This document shows, piece after piece, positions 12,300-14,365 of a DNA stretch of 14,365 bases. Where the stretch lies: assembly GCA_028872645.1 (NCBI GenBank), contig JAPKDK010000047.1, forward strand, positions 1-14,365. The letters are read 5' to 3'. The notes beneath the pieces are model-generated. The model was not told the DNA's origin. It did no database searches and saw only the letters and a list, made by a program, of their open reading frames with translations. Numbering within the stretch: the stretch's first letter is position 1; each line of letters begins with the position of its first letter. The DNA is from Verrucomicrobiota bacterium (GTDB lineage Bacteria > Verrucomicrobiota > Verrucomicrobiia > Limisphaerales > UBA1100). Position numbers and translations under genes: made by a program.

Positions 12300-14365
12300 A
12301 TGTTAAACAAAGCCATGAAACGTATCCTCAACCTACACATGGCCACCCTCACGCTGCTCGCCGGCGTCCTGATGGCATCCTCGGCTGACAAGCCACGCAC
12401 TTTGAAGTCCGTGGACAAGCCGCTCGATGAAATCCAAGGCACCGTGAGCGGCGCGCGTAAACTCTCCGCCGCCGAGCTTGCCGCCGCCCGAAAGACCCTG
12501 CTCATCGCCGCGCCCAGCCTCAGTGAAGTGCTCGAGAATCTTGCCAAGAAAGCCAAGGGTTTGGAAAAAACAACCGGCGATCTCGCCGATGAAGTGAAGG
12601 AAAACCACAACGTTCAAACCGAAAAAGCCAAGAAGTTGGCCGCTCAACAAGAAAAACTTAACGAGCGCGTCGCCCAAATTCAGCAGGCCCTCCGACGCGA
12701 TGCCAATCGGCAGGATCTCACTCAAAAAGAAGGACGCGAACGCGCGCGCGATGCCGATGACGCCGTCGCAATGTTGCATGAACCCCCACGTGACGCCGCC
12801 AATGCCCTCGAGGAATCCACCGCCAATCCCAAGCCCGAAGATCAGCAGAAATCCCTCAAGACCGCCGCCAATGCACAGAAGCAACTCGCCGCCAATCTTT
12901 CCCAACTCGCCGAGCATTACAAAAACCTCGAGGAAGGCCGACTCGAAACCGCCGATACCCGCGCGGCCCTGCGCGCGCAGGAAGAGGCGCTCGGCATCAA
13001 GGAAGCGCTCGACCAACAATTCGCAATGCTCGAGCGCCTGATGGAGCTCGCCAACAAACCCCCCGCCGAAGCCCTCAAGGATCTCGAAGCCGAGTTGGCC
13101 AAAAATCCAGTGATGCGTGAGGAGTTGGAAAACATCGCCGAGCAATCCCTGCAAAACGCTAATCAAGATTTGGAAGCCGCCGCCAAGGAACAACAACAAC
13201 TCGCCGAGGCATTAAAAGATCCTTTGCCTCAAGACCCAGCCGCGCCGATGAACGCCCAGCAACTCGCCGCCGCCGCCTCGCAATTGGCAAAAGTGAAAAT
13301 TCCGGAAATTAAAAAAGCCGCCAAAACCGCCAAAGCCGAGGACGCCCAAGCTCCCCTCGATGAAGCCGTCAAAGCCCTCAACCAAGCCGCTGCCCAACAA
13401 AACGCCGCCGCCATGGAGCAACCCTTGAAAGACGCCGCCGCCCAACTGGAAACCGCCACCAACGAAGCCACCGAGGCCGCCAAAGACGCAAATACCCCCG
13501 AAGAAAAACAAGCCGCCGAGGCCGCTCAAAAAGCCGCCGAAGCCGCTGCGCAAGAAGCCGCTGTAATGGCCGAACAAGCTAAGGCTGCGGAGGCCGCCGC
13601 GCAGCAGGAAAAATCCAACGAAGCCCAAGCCCTCGCCGCCGCCGCCAAGGCACTGGCCGAGCAACAGATTCCGCCCATCGAGCAACAAGCCGAACTAGGC
13701 AAAGCCAACGCCGAACAGGAACTCGCCGATGCAAAAAAAGCATTACAACAAGCCGCCGCCCAAGGCGAGTCCGCCGCTAAGGAGAAAGACGAAGCCACCG
13801 CCGAAGCCAAGATGAGCGAGATGGCCGATTCACTAAAAAACGCCGCGCAGGATTTGAAAGCCGCCGCCGCCAAGGCCGAGCGCGCCGCCGAAAATGCCAC
13901 CACTCCTAAGGCCGAGCAAGCAGCCGAGGCCGCCCAAAAAGCCGCCGAAGCCGCTGCGCAAAAGACCCAACAATTGGCCCAACAAGCCGGCGACAATCAA
14001 CCCCCCAACGCCGAACAAAAAGCCGCCAACGAATCCGCCGAACACGCGCGCCAACTCGCCGAAGCCGCCAAGGCAATGGCCGAAGAAACTGTTCCACCCA
14101 TCCTGGAACAAGCCAAAGCCGGCAAAGCCGAAGGCGCGGAGAAGCCTTTAGAGAAAGCCCAAAAAGCCCTCAAAAAAGCGTCCGATCAAGCCCAACAAGC
14201 GGCGGCTGAGAGTGGCGAAAATGCCGATCCGAAAATGGCGGAAGCCGCGCAGTCATTGGACGAAGCGTCCCGTGAATTAAACAACGCCGCGCAGGAAGCC
14301 GCCGCCGCCGCGGAAGCCGCCGAAAATCCCGCCGAGAAAAAAGCAGCCGAGGCCGCCCAAGCTGC
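12300..14365 (+). CDS. Exported Ala/Glu/Gln/Lys-rich coiled-coil repeat protein (3' end outside window)
   Basis: The frame is open from ATG 12300 to the right edge with no stop: 688 complete codons. ATG 12315 (MKRILNLHMATLTLLAGVLMASSA) is an equally good start; AAGAG lies 4 nt before 12300. Either start gives a Sec signal peptide, with likely cleavage after SSA (residue 29 from 12300), so the protein is extracytoplasmic. By manual translation it has no Cys or Trp and only one Phe and one Tyr. Residues ~60-310 are mixed helical coiled coil (ALRAQEEALGIKEALDQQF and similar). From ~319 on there are long repeats with I/V-P-x-I and AAEAAQKAAEAAAQ landmarks. It follows the DUF4175-like gene by 20 nt and is presumably co-translated with it. 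It is probably a long rod or tether in the periplasm working with that protein (inference). It could also be compared with TolA-like or other Ala-rich helical proteins, but no end domain is visible. Confidence 0.88.
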   Translation, partial: MLNKAMKRILNLHMATLTLLAGVLMASSADKPRTLKSVDKPLDEIQGTVSGARKLSAAELAAARKTLLIAAPSLSEVLENLAKKAKGLEKTTGDLADEVKENHNVQTEKAKKLAAQQEKLNERVAQIQQALRRDANRQDLTQKEGRERARDADDAVAMLHEPPRDAANALEESTANPKPEDQQKSLKTAANAQKQLAANLSQLAEHYKNLEEGRLETADTRAALRAQEEALGIKEALDQQFAMLERLMELANKPPAEALKDLEAELAKNPVMREELENIAEQSLQNANQDLEAAAKEQQQLAEALKDPLPQDPAAPMNAQQLAAAASQLAKVKIPEIKKAAKTAKAEDAQAPLDEAVKALNQAAAQQNAAAMEQPLKDAAAQLETATNEATEAAKDANTPEEKQAAEAAQKAAEAAAQEAAVMAEQAKAAEAAAQQEKSNEAQALAAAAKALAEQQIPPIEQQAELGKANAEQELADAKKALQQAAAQGESAAKEKDEATAEAKMSEMADSLKNAAQDLKAAAAKAERAAENATTPKAEQAAEAAQKAAEAAAQKTQQLAQQAGDNQPPNAEQKAANESAEHARQLAEAAKAMAEETVPPILEQAKAGKAEGAEKPLEKAQKALKKASDQAQQAAAESGENADPKMAEAAQSLDEASRELNNAAQEAAAAAEAAENPAEKKAAEAAQA
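13254..14365 (+). repeat. Three in-frame long repeats (123-141 codons) in the coiled-coil gene
   Basis: Unit starts: 13254 (AQQLAAAASQLAKVKIPEI), 13623 (AQALAAAAKALAEQQIPPI) and 14046 (ARQLAEAAKAMAEETVPPI), giving steps of 369 and 423 nt. Each unit also carries an AAEAAQ block, at 13512, 13920 and 14343. From unit start to this block is exactly 297 nt in both the second and third units and 258 nt in the first. The blocks at 13512-13553 and 13920-13961 are nearly identical as DNA across 14 codons, which suggests recent duplication or conversion. The third unit is cut by the window edge. Confidence 0.8.

Noticed and set aside
13212..14111. Gly- and Ala-rich minus-strand frames opposite the coiled-coil gene
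   Set aside because: They arise from the complement of repeated GCC/GAA/CAA codons; low-complexity Gly/Phe/Leu or Ala/Ser products are expected by chance.

Overview
The window reads as a single-direction chromosomal segment: every supported gene is on the + strand. It is GC-rich. No rRNA, tRNA, CRISPR, phage or transposase gene is visible. The gene set (an M16 peptidase pair followed by MoxR ATPase, DUF58, BatA-like, large VWA and DUF4175-like proteins and an Ala-rich coiled-coil protein), the weak or absent Shine-Dalgarno sites and the intergenic palindrome point to the Planctomycetota-Verrucomicrobiota-Lentisphaerota group, most likely Verrucomicrobiota. That placement is inference from gene content and style; no marker gene is present to prove it.

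Region 1 (1-2058) holds two adjacent M16-family (pitrilysin/processing-peptidase type) genes. The first enters from the left edge, and only its last 165 residues are visible. The second is complete and exported, and it has lost the HxxEH zinc site. It is therefore probably the non-catalytic half of a heterodimer whose catalytic half is likely the upstream gene. A 49-nt element that can fold as a three-way junction lies between them.

Region 2 (2135-9163) is a tight operon: a MoxR-type AAA+ ATPase with an N-terminal zinc ribbon, a DUF58/VWA protein, a 723-residue BatA-like membrane protein and a 926-residue membrane VWA protein. The DUF58 and BatA-like genes overlap by ATGA, and the next junction has a 1-nt gap. 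In characterised relatives, MoxR ATPases act on VWA-domain partners. Here three different MIDAS-bearing proteins follow one ATPase: one without an obvious membrane segment and two held in the membrane with large extracytoplasmic parts.

Region 3 (9247-14365) continues in the same direction after an 83-nt gap. It encodes a 1010-residue DUF4175-like membrane protein (three N-terminal membrane segments, beta-rich middle, helical C-terminal half). After a 20-nt gap comes an exported, extremely Ala/Glu/Gln/Lys-rich helical protein with a long repeat of roughly 123-141 residues; it runs off the right edge.

The simplest reading is an envelope machine: a cytoplasmic ATPase and DUF58 partner, two or three membrane scaffolds with VWA or pseudo-amidotransferase folds, and a periplasmic coiled-coil component. 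Its substrate cannot be told from sequence. The most interesting points are the zinc-ribbon MoxR, the large insertion inside the VWA domain of the 926-residue protein, the repeat architecture of the last protein, the inactive M16 subunit, and the palindromic intergenic element.
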